DNA of 57,546 bases from contig JACCXH010000072.1 of the NCBI GenBank assembly GCA_013697245.1, positions 1-57,546 on the forward strand. Reading direction: 5' to 3'. The position numbers were made by a program, and so were the translations under genes. The stretch's first letter is position 1. Each line of letters opens with the position of its first letter. The notes under the pieces are model-generated. The model searched no databases. It was not told where the DNA came from and saw nothing but the letters and a program-made list of their open reading frames with translations. The stretch comes from Bacteroidota bacterium. GTDB lineage: Bacteria > Bacteroidota > Bacteroidia > B-17B0 > Aurantibacillaceae. Below, in pieces: positions 49,550 through 57,546 of this stretch.

Positions 49550-49641
49550 GCCACAGATTTTGCTGATTTCACAAATAGCCTAAATAAAATGCTTTAATGA
49601 AATTATAAAAATAAATCTGCGGTATCTGTGAAATCCGCGGT
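49550..49641. repeat. intergenic inverted repeat (CCACAGATTT ... AAATCTGCGG)
   Basis: CCACAGATTT (49551-49560) faces AAATCTGCGG (49613-49622) with one mismatch, and GATTTCACA (49565-49573) faces TGTGAAATC (49627-49635) perfectly. Related to the 25544 and 26081 repeats; this is the 'CACAGATTTCACAGAT' type of Bacteroidota intergenic repeat. Confidence 0.6.
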
Positions 49642-49724
49642 AATATCTAAAATTTAGATTTCGTATTAGAAAAGGCTATTTATTTTAACTTTTGTACAAA
49701 AAGTGTTAAAGTGGATATTAAAGA

Positions 49725-49732
49725 TATTTTTG
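49725..49732 (+). promoter_or_regulatory. possible -7 box of the TlpA-DUF6029-Omp28 cluster
   Basis: TATTTTTG matches TAnnTTTG and would give a leader of about 43 bases before the ATG at 49780. Confidence 0.4.
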
Positions 49733-49779
49733 TTATCATTGTGGATCAATTATTGGTAAATACACCTAAACATTATATT

Positions 49780-50295
49780 ATGAAAAAAATAATTTTAGCT
49801 CTTTTATTAGTTACGGCATTTTCATTTACTTCTTCGCGTTTAGACGGTGATAAAATCCCTGCTGCTACTTTAAAAAAATTAGACGGTAGCAAAATAAACT
49901 CTAACACGTTTAGCAATAATGGCAAACCTATTATCATCAGCTTTTGGGCTACCTGGTGCAAACCCTGCAAAAAAGAATTAGATGCTATTGCAGAAAATTA
50001 TCCTGATTGGGTAAAAGAAACAGGCGTTAAATTAATTGCAATTTCTATTGATGATGCAAGAAGTTCTGGTAAAGTTGTAACCGACGTTAAAACAAAAGGT
50101 TGGGAATATGAAGTGTATATTGACGAGAACCAAGATTTTAAGCGTGCCATGAACGTAAATAACGTGCCTCACACCTTTATTGTTGACGGTGAAGGCAAAA
50201 TAGTTTGGAGTCATAATTCATATTCAGATGGCGACGAAATTAAACTGTACGAAAACATACAAGCACTTGTTAAAGGAGAAAAACTAAAACATTAA
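49780..50295 (+). CDS. secreted TlpA-like thioredoxin
   Basis: This 171-residue protein has a signal peptide (MKKIILALLLVTAFSFTSS), not a lipobox. A TlpA-type thioredoxin domain follows with SFWATWCKPCKKELDAIAE (redox CKPC), SIDDARSS and NVPHTFIVDGEGKIVW (cis-Pro). It should reduce or oxidise thiols in the periplasm. The frame extends to 49711, but that part lies over the promoter region and would bury the signal peptide. It leads the cluster with DUF6029 (17-base gap) and Omp28. Distinct from the TlpA lipoprotein at 2292. Confidence 0.92.
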   Translation: MKKIILALLLVTAFSFTSSRLDGDKIPAATLKKLDGSKINSNTFSNNGKPIIISFWATWCKPCKKELDAIAENYPDWVKETGVKLIAISIDDARSSGKVVTDVKTKGWEYEVYIDENQDFKRAMNVNNVPHTFIVDGEGKIVWSHNSYSDGDEIKLYENIQALVKGEKLKH

Positions 50296-50312
50296 TTTTT
50301 TTTAATTAGTAT

Positions 50313-52010
50313 ATGACGTTTTGTAAAACTGCGCTTAAACACGCATTATTTTTATTATTGCTTTTTAGCGCAACATTTTTCAAAGCCCAACAATTGCCCG
50401 CCACCGGTGATCTAGGCTCTATTCACGGAAATTTCCAGATAGACGCACAATATTATCAACCCGATTCTTTAATTGGTGCGCCAAGAGTTCCTGAAAAATT
50501 CTTGTCAAACGTTTTTGGAAACATCAATTATTCAAAAGGTAATTTTTCCGCGGGTGTTAGATATGAAGCGTATAACAATGTAAGGCAAGGTTTTGATACC
50601 AGGTATAAAGGTCAGGGTATTGTTAACCGTTTTGCGAGGTACAGAACAGATCTTTTAGATATTACCATTGGTAATATTTACGAACAGTTTGGAAGTGGTT
50701 TAATGCTTAGAACTTATTACGAGCCGGGTTTATTGTACGATAATTCATTGGATGGTATCCGTGTTATTTCTTCACCCATAAAAGGTATTACATTAAAAGG
50801 TTTAGCGGGTAAACAACGTTATTTTTTTACCGTTGGCCAGGGCATTGTACGTGGCGCTGATGCTGAAGTTAACATCAATGAATTATTTGATACGGTTTTA
50901 GGACAGAAAAAAACCAAAGTTATTTTGGGTGGAAGTTTTGTAAGTAAATTTCAAGCCGATCTTGATCCTAATTTAGCCTTGCCACAAAACGTTGGCTGTT
51001 ATGGCGGCCGCATAAATATTATTCGCGAAGGCTTTAATTTTGCGTCTGAATATGCTTACAAAATTAACGATCCATCATCTGACAATAAATATTCTTACAA
51101 AACCGGCGAGGCATTATTTTCAACGATCTCTTACGCTACTAATGGACTTTCTTTTTTAGTGCAAGGAAAACGTGTAGATAATATGAGCTTTAGAAGTGAC
51201 CGTAACGAAAGTTTACAAGCTCTTTTAATTAATTATTTACCGGCCACTACACGCCAGCACACTTATTCTATGTTAGCGCTTAACCCTTATGCCACACAAA
51301 TAAAAGGTGAGATAGGCGGCATGGCCGAGATGCAATATAAATTTAAAAGGAACACACCAATGGGTGGAAAGTATGGCATGGAAATTACCCTTAATTATTC
51401 GCAGGCAAATGGTTTAAACCAAATACCTGTTGGTGATTCAACATCTACCATGACCTATTACAAAACGAGTTACACAGACGTTGGACAAAATTATTATCAT
51501 GATTTTTTTGTAGAGATCAACAAAAAATTCTCAAAAAAATGGAAAGGTACTTTTGTGTACTCAAATCAATTTTATAATCGTAACATTATTCAGTTTGGAG
51601 CCGATGAAGGATTTAAAAACCTAAAAACACAAATTGGTGTTGTAGATATTACATACAAATACAAAAGCACAGGATCTATCCGTTTAGAAATGCAAGGTTT
51701 ATTTGCTAAAGATCAGGATATGGTTACCAATTCTAATTTAGTTGCACGCGGTAACTGGGGTACTGCTTTATTGGAATGGACACCAAGTGGCAATTGGTTC
51801 TTCGCTGTTTACGACCAATATAATTATGGTAACCCTGCCGAGAATTTAAGAATCCATTATTACTTAGGCACTTTTGGTTATAATAAAGATGCCAGCCGCA
51901 TTTCAGTAAGTTATGGTAAACAAAGTGCCGGTATTTTTTGTGTTGGCGGTGTTTGCCGCACAGTGCCCGCCTCTAATGGTTTAACACTTTCAATTACCAG
52001 TAGTTTTTAG
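50313..52010 (+). CDS. DUF6029 outer-membrane barrel-like protein
   Basis: This 565-residue protein has a signal peptide (ALFLLLLFSATFFKAQ). A long series of amphipathic beta strands follows (GNFSAGVRYEAYNNVRQGF, LDITIGNIYEQFGSGLMLRT, SASRISVSYGKQ-like ISVSYGKQSAGIFCVGGVC), and the protein ends in ...LSITSSF with a terminal Phe, the usual signal for the BAM complex. This fits the DUF6029 family of Bacteroidota and an outer-membrane beta-barrel. Two Cys (CVGGVC) near the C-terminus could form a disulfide served by the neighbouring thioredoxin-fold proteins. Role unknown; a transport or secretion channel is possible. Confidence 0.82.
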   Translation: MTFCKTALKHALFLLLLFSATFFKAQQLPATGDLGSIHGNFQIDAQYYQPDSLIGAPRVPEKFLSNVFGNINYSKGNFSAGVRYEAYNNVRQGFDTRYKGQGIVNRFARYRTDLLDITIGNIYEQFGSGLMLRTYYEPGLLYDNSLDGIRVISSPIKGITLKGLAGKQRYFFTVGQGIVRGADAEVNINELFDTVLGQKKTKVILGGSFVSKFQADLDPNLALPQNVGCYGGRINIIREGFNFASEYAYKINDPSSDNKYSYKTGEALFSTISYATNGLSFLVQGKRVDNMSFRSDRNESLQALLINYLPATTRQHTYSMLALNPYATQIKGEIGGMAEMQYKFKRNTPMGGKYGMEITLNYSQANGLNQIPVGDSTSTMTYYKTSYTDVGQNYYHDFFVEINKKFSKKWKGTFVYSNQFYNRNIIQFGADEGFKNLKTQIGVVDITYKYKSTGSIRLEMQGLFAKDQDMVTNSNLVARGNWGTALLEWTPSGNWFFAVYDQYNYGNPAENLRIHYYLGTFGYNKDASRISVSYGKQSAGIFCVGGVCRTVPASNGLTLSITSSF

Positions 52011-52029
52011 TATCTTTATATATAATTAA

Positions 52030-52974
52030 ATGAGCATGAAAACATCGATCATATTTATTTTTTTTGCTTCACTCATATTTATGAGTTGTGATAAAGTAAA
52101 ACATCCCGACACCAGACCTCCTGTTATTCCACATTGCGTGGATTCAACAAGCATGGTAGTAAAAACAAAGTCAAGTACTACAAGAAAAGTATTGCTGGAA
52201 GATTATACCGGACACACTTGTATTAATTGTCCCAGAGCTGCTGAAGCTGCGGAATCTTTAACTCCAAAATCCAGTATTATTATAATTGCCAATCACGTTA
52301 GTGCTTTTGCCGATCCGCAATCTTTTAATGATCCATTAAACGATACAATCTATAAAGAAAATTTTCAAAATACAGCCTCTACAACATGGGATAAAGTAAG
52401 TTTAGGTGGGTTTGGCATGTCTAGCGCCGGCTTACCAAAAGGTTTTGTGAACCGTGTTGGTGGACCTCAAAATTATGGTACCTGGTCTGGTTTGGTTGCA
52501 ACAGCATTGGCAAAACCATGGAGCGCTAAATTAGACGTAACAACTTATTATGATACTGTAAGTCATTATACCAATGTAAAAGTAAAAACCACTTTTATAA
52601 CGGCCTGGCCTAATAATGTTAACTTGGTTGTTCTTTTTACACAAGATAGTATTGTTTCTGATCAAAAAGATGGTTCGCCGCCTCCCGGCGCTATTATGGA
52701 TCCTAATGGGGCATCAAGGCGTTTGCGTTACCACTTTGACAACATCGTTATAGAATCGTTTAATGGTGCCTGGGGAGATCTTGTAAAGGCAACTCCGGCA
52801 GCTAATGATACTGTAACTAAATCTTACGGTTGTTTTTTACTAAATAAATGCTTTTTTACTTCGTCTACCAAACCAAATGTTTGTGTAAAAGACAAATATG
52901 TAAATGTTGTGGCTTTTCTGTACGATGTAGTAACAAAAGAAGTGTTGCAGGCCGAAAAATTAAGAATAAGGTAA
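52030..52974 (+). CDS. Omp28-related lipoprotein with CxxC motif
   Basis: This 314-residue protein has a lipoprotein signal (FMSC). A thioredoxin-like region typical of Omp28 follows: LLEDYTGHTCINCPRAAEAA with a CINC redox-type pair, and SIIIIANHVSAFADP. A beta-sandwich C-terminal half contains four further Cys (GCFLLNKCFF, NVCVKDK). Omp28 of Porphyromonas gingivalis is an outer-membrane protein with adhesin-like roles. It ends the TlpA-DUF6029-Omp28 cluster. Its stop lies one base from the stop of panB on the other strand. Confidence 0.86.
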   Translation: MSMKTSIIFIFFASLIFMSCDKVKHPDTRPPVIPHCVDSTSMVVKTKSSTTRKVLLEDYTGHTCINCPRAAEAAESLTPKSSIIIIANHVSAFADPQSFNDPLNDTIYKENFQNTASTTWDKVSLGGFGMSSAGLPKGFVNRVGGPQNYGTWSGLVATALAKPWSAKLDVTTYYDTVSHYTNVKVKTTFITAWPNNVNLVVLFTQDSIVSDQKDGSPPPGAIMDPNGASRRLRYHFDNIVIESFNGAWGDLVKATPAANDTVTKSYGCFLLNKCFFTSSTKPNVCVKDKYVNVVAFLYDVVTKEVLQAEKLRIR

Positions 52975-52975
52975 T

Positions 52976-53791
52976 TTAGTACTGTTCTTTATCGCTTGGA
53001 AAATCTTTACTTTTTACATCGGTAATGTATTGTTTAAAAGCATTTCCCATACTTTCATATAAATTTAAATAACGTCGTAAAAAACGAGGACTAAATTCAT
53101 GCGTCATACCTAACATATCGTGTGTAACCAACACCTGCCCATCAGTTCCGCCACCGGCGCCAATACCAATTACAGGAATGGAAATACTTTGAGAAACTTT
53201 TGTTGCGAGTACTGCAGGAATTTTTTCTACGACTAAAGCAAAACAACCGTATTGCTCTAATAATTTTGCGTCTTCTAATAAACGTTCTGCTTCATCCTGT
53301 TCTTTCGCTCTTACGGTGTAGGTTCCAAATTTATAAATGCTTTGTGGCGTTAAACCAAGATGTCCCATTACAGGAATACCGGCTGTTAAGATACGTTCGA
53401 TACTTTCTTTTATTTCGCGACCACCTTCTAATTTTACAGCGTGCGCACCACTCTCTTTCATTATTCTTATAGCAGAATTTAATGCTTCTTTAGAATTGGC
53501 CTGGTACGACCCAAAAGGAAGATCTACTACAACAAGCGCTCTATCAATAGCACGTATCACACTTCCCGCATGATAGATCATTTGGTCTAAGGTAATTGGT
53601 AAAGTTGTTTCATGTCCTGCCATTACATTACTGGCACTATCTCCTACTAAAACTACATCAATGCCGGCACTATCAATGATCTTGGCCATTGTATAATCGT
53701 ATGCTGTTAGCATGGCTATTTTTTCACCTCTCTGTTTCATTTCCTGTAAAACATGAGTGGTTACTTTTTTTACTTCTTTACGAGTTGGCAT
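52976..53791 (-). CDS. panB: 3-methyl-2-oxobutanoate hydroxymethyltransferase
   Basis: PanB makes ketopantoate, the first step of pantothenate and coenzyme A synthesis. The 271-residue protein has the family blocks [36 protein letters not shown] (metal/substrate), [37 protein letters not shown] and [11 protein letters not shown]. The ATG at 53791 ([15 protein letters not shown]) is the usual start; the frame continues to 53827 into the terminator of the upstream gene. It is transcribed alone. Confidence 0.96.
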   Translation of the reverse strand: MPTRKEVKKVTTHVLQEMKQRGEKIAMLTAYDYTMAKIIDSAGIDVVLVGDSASNVMAGHETTLPITLDQMIYHAGSVIRAIDRALVVVDLPFGSYQANSKEALNSAIRIMKESGAHAVKLEGGREIKESIERILTAGIPVMGHLGLTPQSIYKFGTYTVRAKEQDEAERLLEDAKLLEQYGCFALVVEKIPAVLATKVSQSISIPVIGIGAGGGTDGQVLVTHDMLGMTHEFSPRFLRRYLNLYESMGNAFKQYITDVKSKDFPSDKEQY

Positions 53792-53816
53792 GTTTAAAAT
53801 ATAAAATGAGTTAAAT

Positions 53817-53849
53817 AAAAAACCCAACCTAAATTAGATTGGGTTTTTT
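53817..53849 (-). terminator. terminator between the 53866 gene and panB
   Basis: AAACCCAA (53820-53827) pairs with TTGGGTTT (53839-53846), with runs of A before and T after, so it can act in both directions. It ends the operon of the two genes to its right on the leftward strand. Confidence 0.75.
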
Positions 53850-53865
53850 AAAAATATGTTTAAGA

Positions 53866-54351
53866 CTAGTAAGTAGAGAAACCTTGTTTATCAGTAATCT
53901 TGTGCTCAATTAATAAACCAACACAGGCAGCATCAGTAGCTTTGTGTTTGTCTTTTTCGGTAGCGCCTTGCGGAACAACCACTTCAATAATTAACTGACG
54001 CGTGCTTACACTTTGAAACTCAAATACAGGAGTGTCTTCAGATGCAGCATTGTTAAATAATAATTCGTTTGTGCGCGAATCAAAGATCTTGTAATTTACT
54101 TTATCTCCCAACACAGTTTCGCAGCATACAGAGATCCTGTAGTCCATGCCTTTATAAATTACACAACGCAATTTAGAAACCATGCCCTGGTTAAATAAAC
54201 CACTTTTACTTTGAGCATTATATTGCCAGTTGGCGCCTTTATCTTTTTCAAGAACGCAATATTTTTTATGAAAATTTCCGCAAACACCCGCTTGCGAGAA
54301 TGAGGACGAGCTTATTACAAAAGCTATTAATATGGTTAAAAAGTATTTCAT
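53866..54351 (-). CDS. secreted Cys-containing protein of unknown function
   Basis: This 161-residue protein has a signal peptide (MKYFLTILIAFVISSSSFSQ). A compact beta-rich domain contains several cysteines (GVCGNFHKKYC, LRCVIYKGMDYRISVCCE, ACVGLLIEHKI). I do not recognise the family; the Cys spacing suggests disulfides. It lies 10 bases after the lipoprotein gene at 54362-55255, so the two are co-transcribed, and both probably act in the periplasm. Confidence 0.7.
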   Translation of the reverse strand: MKYFLTILIAFVISSSSFSQAGVCGNFHKKYCVLEKDKGANWQYNAQSKSGLFNQGMVSKLRCVIYKGMDYRISVCCETVLGDKVNYKIFDSRTNELLFNNAASEDTPVFEFQSVSTRQLIIEVVVPQGATEKDKHKATDAACVGLLIEHKITDKQGFSTY

Positions 54352-54361
54352 GATACAAATA

Positions 54362-55255
54362 TTATTTAGTTAATGTATAAGAGTTACGTACAGATTTAAT
54401 TTTAGCTACTATTGCTTCGTAAACATCTTTGGTAATGAATAATTGTTTTCCACCACCTAACATAGCTGTTTTACTTCCTTCTTTTGCAGCTGCACCGGTA
54501 ACATCTTTTTCGCTGATCTTGTTGAATTCAGCTAACAAGCCATCAAAATCTTTCTTTACAGAAGCTACATTTGCATCAGACTCATGCTTCTTTAAAAACT
54601 CAACAAGGTTTTCTAAAGTATATTTTTGATCTGCTAAACGCTCTATTACAGGGCTTTTTTCTTCGAATTTTGCAAGGTTAGTTGCAATGAAAATACTTTC
54701 TAACCAACCACCGGCAACAACCAGTGCTAAAGTTGGACCTTGTTTGCTGTCTTCTAAAGCTTCGAATGAAGAGAAATAAACATCATCTGTAATTACTGCT
54801 AATGAATCAGAAGATCCTACATTGCTTTCTAAACGCTTTAGAACTTCAGGCTTAATGGCTGTAGAAACGCCAATTTGATCGCCCATAACTTTTACAGTTT
54901 TAAAATATTTTAAAGCTTCAGAGCCTATATTAAAAATACTGCAGTAACTAAGGTCGCAGCTGTAAATACCAAAATTTAAAGCTTTTGATTTGTTATCCGT
55001 GTAATTTTTTTCATTACTTGGAACATTTAAAAACGATGTGTTCTTATTGTTCGTGCCACCAACCATTTTAATAAAAGTTAGCATCTCTCCCGGAGATGGG
55101 ACTTGGAAAAAAGTTTCGGACACAGGGTTGATCTGTGGCTCTTCTGTTTTTAAAGAGTCTCCTGTTTCAATTTCTTCGGATTTTTCACCGCCACCGCAAC
55201 TGCTTAAAGTAAATGCAGTTATTGTAGACAAAAATAATAGAGTTGATTTGTTCAT
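54362..55255 (-). CDS. lipoprotein of unknown function
   Basis: This 297-residue protein has a lipoprotein signal (LSSC) followed by a Gly/Glu-rich linker (GGGEKSEEIETGDSL). The body is alpha-helical (ALNFGIYSCDLSYCSIFNIG, EALKYFKTVKVMGDQIGVST, ENLVEFLKKHESDAN). Conserved-looking features are YSCDLSYC with two Cys and FQVPSPGEM at the N-terminus, seen in uncharacterised Bacteroidota lipoproteins. TATCTTTA at 55274-55281 (minus) is a possible -7 box. Downstream is a secreted Cys-rich protein 10 bases away. Confidence 0.72.
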   Translation of the reverse strand: MNKSTLLFLSTITAFTLSSCGGGEKSEEIETGDSLKTEEPQINPVSETFFQVPSPGEMLTFIKMVGGTNNKNTSFLNVPSNEKNYTDNKSKALNFGIYSCDLSYCSIFNIGSEALKYFKTVKVMGDQIGVSTAIKPEVLKRLESNVGSSDSLAVITDDVYFSSFEALEDSKQGPTLALVVAGGWLESIFIATNLAKFEEKSPVIERLADQKYTLENLVEFLKKHESDANVASVKKDFDGLLAEFNKISEKDVTGAAAKEGSKTAMLGGGKQLFITKDVYEAIVAKIKSVRNSYTLTK

Positions 55256-55290
55256 CTGTTCTTATATATTTTTTAAAGATATTATTTTTT

Positions 55291-56484
55291 TTAGTTTTTT
55301 AATAATTTATTTACCAAAGAGGCGGCCTCATGAAATTCAATGGCAGAGTAGACTTTTAGGCCTGATTCGTCAATTATCTTCTTTGCAGCTTCGGCATTGG
55401 TGCCCTGCAAACGCACAATTATGGGCACATTTATGGTTCCCATGTTTTTGTAAGCATCTACAATACCTTGCGCAACGCGGTCGCAGCGTACAATTCCACC
55501 AAAAATATTAACTAAAATAGCTTTAACGTTGGAATCCTTTAAAATGATCCTGAATGCCTTTTCAACACGCTCTGCATTTGCCGTACCGCCCACATCAAGG
55601 AAGTTAGCAGGTTCTCCACCGCTTAATTTAATAATATCCATGGTAGCCATGGCCAAACCCGCGCCGTTAACCATACAGCCAACATTACCATCCAGTTTCA
55701 CATAATTTAATTCGGCCTGCCGTGCTTCAACATCTGTAGGATCTTCTTCTGTGATGTCGCGCATAGCTTCATAATCAGGGTGACGGAACAAACCGTTATC
55801 ATCAAAAGACACTTTACTGTCTACCGCAATAATTTTATCATCGCTGGTTTTTAAAACAGGATTAATTTCAAATAAAGAGGCATCAATACTTTCATAAGCT
55901 TTGTATAAAGACGCAACAAATTTTACCATTTCTTTAAACGCATTACCGCTAAGACCTAAGTTAAAAGCAATTTTACGTGCCTGAAATGCTTGTATACCAA
56001 CGCGTGGGTCTATCTCTTCTTTCCAGATCTTTTCAGGTGTATGTTCGGCAACATGTTCAATATCCATACCACCTTCGGTACTGTAAATAATGGTATTCCT
56101 GCTTTTAGCGCGATCTAAAAGCACACTCATATAATATTCTTTTATCTCTGATTTGCCAGGGTAATAAACATCCTGTGCAATTAAAACCTTATTAACTAAT
56201 TTGCCTTTTGCACTTGTTTGTGGTGTAATTAAATGCATACCAATTATGGCAGATGCTTTTTCTTTTACCTCATCTAAGTTCTTTGCAAGCTTTACTCCCC
56301 CGCCCTTTCCACGGCCACCGGCATGGATCTGCGCTTTAACAACAACCCAATCGCTGTTATATTTTGCTTTTAATTCTTTGGCCGCAGCTACTGCTTGTTC
56401 GGCAGTTTCGGCAACTATTCCTTCCTGGATAGAAACGCCAAAACTTTTTAAGATACTTTTTCCCTGATATTCGTGAATGTTCAT
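55291..56484 (-). CDS. sucC: succinyl-CoA synthetase beta subunit (ADP-forming)
   Basis: TCA-cycle enzyme subunit. The 397-residue protein has the ATP-grasp N-terminus [76 protein letters not shown] and [16 protein letters not shown], all standard. Length is normal. sucD, the alpha subunit, is not adjacent. It appears to be transcribed alone, about 36 bases upstream of the divergently named lipoprotein's start on the same strand, without visible terminator between them. Confidence 0.97.
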   Translation of the reverse strand: MNIHEYQGKSILKSFGVSIQEGIVAETAEQAVAAAKELKAKYNSDWVVVKAQIHAGGRGKGGGVKLAKNLDEVKEKASAIIGMHLITPQTSAKGKLVNKVLIAQDVYYPGKSEIKEYYMSVLLDRAKSRNTIIYSTEGGMDIEHVAEHTPEKIWKEEIDPRVGIQAFQARKIAFNLGLSGNAFKEMVKFVASLYKAYESIDASLFEINPVLKTSDDKIIAVDSKVSFDDNGLFRHPDYEAMRDITEEDPTDVEARQAELNYVKLDGNVGCMVNGAGLAMATMDIIKLSGGEPANFLDVGGTANAERVEKAFRIILKDSNVKAILVNIFGGIVRCDRVAQGIVDAYKNMGTINVPIIVRLQGTNAEAAKKIIDESGLKVYSAIEFHEAASLVNKLLKN

Positions 56485-56566
56485 TTTAGTGGTTTAAATG
56501 AGCTTTTATACTTACAATAATGTGCTTCAAATTTAAGGTTTTATTTGTAAAAGAAAAGTTTGAAAC

Positions 56567-56600
56567 AAAAAAAATCCCGATAAAATAATATTACCGGGAT
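56567..56600 (-). terminator. terminator after the T9SS type B gene
   Basis: On the minus strand ATCCCG pairs with CGGGAT, with inner TAA/TTA pairing, followed by a run of T (the A-run 56567-56574 on the plus strand). It lies 18 bases after the stop at 56618. Confidence 0.8.
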
Positions 56601-56617
56601 CCTTTAAATTCGGGGAT

Positions 56618-57546
56618 CTATCTGTAAATACTCACATTTCCTTTTTGATCGTAATCTTTATCATCTTTACCCGTGGCTTTAATGATATAAAAATATGTTC
56701 CGGCAGGCAGGTCTTTACCAGACATGTTCTTACCATCCCATTCGATATTACCGGTATTACTATTGCTTTCATAAACTTTGTTGCCCCAACGATCAAATAT
56801 TAAAGCATGAATTTCGGATACATTGCTCACTTTTAAGAAGAAAACATCGTTACTTCCATCACCATTAGGCGTGAAAACGTTTGGCACTTCCAGTTTTGAA
56901 GGAAGCTCTACTTTTATTACTTTTTGAACTGTATCCAAACAACTGCCTTTGCTTACGTAAAGTGTAACGGTATAAGTTCCCGCATTGCTGTATGTTGTTA
57001 CCGGCGATATACTTGAAGAATTTGTAACCTGGCTATAGCCATTTCCAAAGCTCCAAACAGAGGTAATGCTTGAACTGCCTGTGGCTGTTGAAGTGGAAGC
57101 ACTAAGATTAGTAAAGTTCACCGTTAAAGGTGCGTAGCCCGTTATTGAACTGGCCGAGAAATCTCCGGTTATTGAACCATTTAAAACTTCAACCACACCA
57201 AAAGAAACACAACCATTTGCCGGATTTGTTACAATAATTTTATACGGACCCGGTTTGTTAACAACAGTTATAGCTGTTGTATAACTACTGAATGAAGCTG
57301 TTGGTACTGCAACCCACGAATAAGTGAACCCTGTTGTAGTTCCTGTAATAAGAGGAAAAATAGTAGCTCCAGGTGCTGCACAATCTAAGATGAATGGTCC
57401 CGGTTGAACAGGTGTATTCACAATTGGGTAGATCCTGTTATCGGCAATGGTTTTTGTAGCTACTGCGGTGCAACCATTATTAAGATCTTTTACCACTAAC
57501 GTATACTGGTTTGCCACACCGGCAGGCGTAAAAGCAACATATGTAG
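56618..57546 (-). CDS. giant T9SS type B surface protein, C-terminal part only
   Basis: The open frame runs off the right edge, so only about 309 C-terminal residues are seen; the frame is open to the last codon (TYVAFTPAGVANQYTL...). Visible parts are Ig-like/SprB-like repeats (NQYTLVVKDLNNGCTAVATK, GPYKIIVTNPANGCVSFGVV) and a PKD domain (GYAPLTVNFTNLSAST, TSVWSFGNGYSQVTNSSS, YSNAGTYTVTLYVSKGSC). The gliding motility-associated type B C-terminal domain follows (PNVFTPNGDGSNDVFFLKV, IFDRWGNKVYESNS, WDGKNMSGKDLPAGTYFYII). It is probably a large adhesin exported by T9SS. The start is outside the window. Confidence 0.93.
   Translation of the reverse strand, partial: TYVAFTPAGVANQYTLVVKDLNNGCTAVATKTIADNRIYPIVNTPVQPGPFILDCAAPGATIFPLITGTTTGFTYSWVAVPTASFSSYTTAITVVNKPGPYKIIVTNPANGCVSFGVVEVLNGSITGDFSASSITGYAPLTVNFTNLSASTSTATGSSSITSVWSFGNGYSQVTNSSSISPVTTYSNAGTYTVTLYVSKGSCLDTVQKVIKVELPSKLEVPNVFTPNGDGSNDVFFLKVSNVSEIHALIFDRWGNKVYESNSNTGNIEWDGKNMSGKDLPAGTYFYIIKATGKDDKDYDQKGNVSIYR

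Noticed and set aside
1-57546. tRNA, rRNA, riboswitch, insertion sequence or prophage
   Set aside because: Read on both strands by eye; no cloverleaf ends, rRNA blocks, transposase motifs or phage structural genes were recognised. A covariance-model search would settle small RNAs.

Overview
The window is a stretch of AT-rich chromosome from a member of the Bacteroidota (class Bacteroidia). Four kinds of evidence support this. Several secreted proteins end in type IX secretion (T9SS) sorting domains, including one type B 'gliding motility-associated' C-terminus. TAnnTTTG promoter boxes lie upstream of many genes, and Shine-Dalgarno sequences are nearly absent. Gene neighbourhoods such as DUF4290-murA and hpt-adk-obg, and families such as DUF6029, Omp28 and PD40-OmpA, are typical of the phylum. 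The genus cannot be named from this sequence. I recognise no rRNA, tRNA, CRISPR array, insertion sequence or prophage, and most genes are intact and tightly packed.

Layout. 1-336: leader region with a consensus promoter firing leftward out of the window. 337-6970: DUF4290-murA-TlpA-(degenerate TlpA/OmpA), then grpE-dnaJ, a terminator and a zinc-ribbon protein. 7054-15763: a PorE-like PD40/OmpA protein, a flotillin-like SPFH protein, a cold-shock protein, a small lipoprotein, an S9 peptidase and a T9SS cargo. 15941-20741: a compact rightward operon starting with a TPR/transmembrane sensor and a stand-alone LuxR-type HTH protein. 20780-22585: a leftward lemA-TPM-TPM operon. 22731-30165: a class V aminotransferase-cupin-Cdd1 operon, secreted repeat proteins, a DEAD-box helicase (with DEVD), a CX4CH cytochrome, a Tat-exported extradiol dioxygenase and a reductase. 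30317-36773: a giant thioester alpha-2-macroglobulin, a small STAS-like protein and a serine hydrolase. 36775-40500: hpt-adk-obg leftward, divergent from the tRNA t6A gene sua5; adk carries a histone-H1-like tail. 40502-43637: two T9SS cargo proteins. 44237-46053: a hipBA toxin-antitoxin locus with three matching operators. 46106-49506: a leftward hemL-pgk-lipoprotein-lipoprotein-ispF operon. 49780-52974: a TlpA-DUF6029-Omp28 envelope cluster. 52976-57546: panB, two envelope proteins, sucC and a T9SS type B giant protein cut by the window edge.

How the genes work together. Much of the window is housekeeping: peptidoglycan precursor, isoprenoid, tetrapyrrole, pantothenate, glycolysis, TCA, purine salvage, ribosome assembly and tRNA modification, and chaperones. 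These genes are interleaved with cell-envelope and secretion genes. The features most worth a second look are the triple-operator hipBA locus, the adenylate kinase with a long Lys/Ala-rich tail, the split TPR-sensor/LuxR operon, the catalytically dead thioredoxin fused to OmpA beside its active paralogue, and several promoters that appear to produce leaderless or near-leaderless transcripts.
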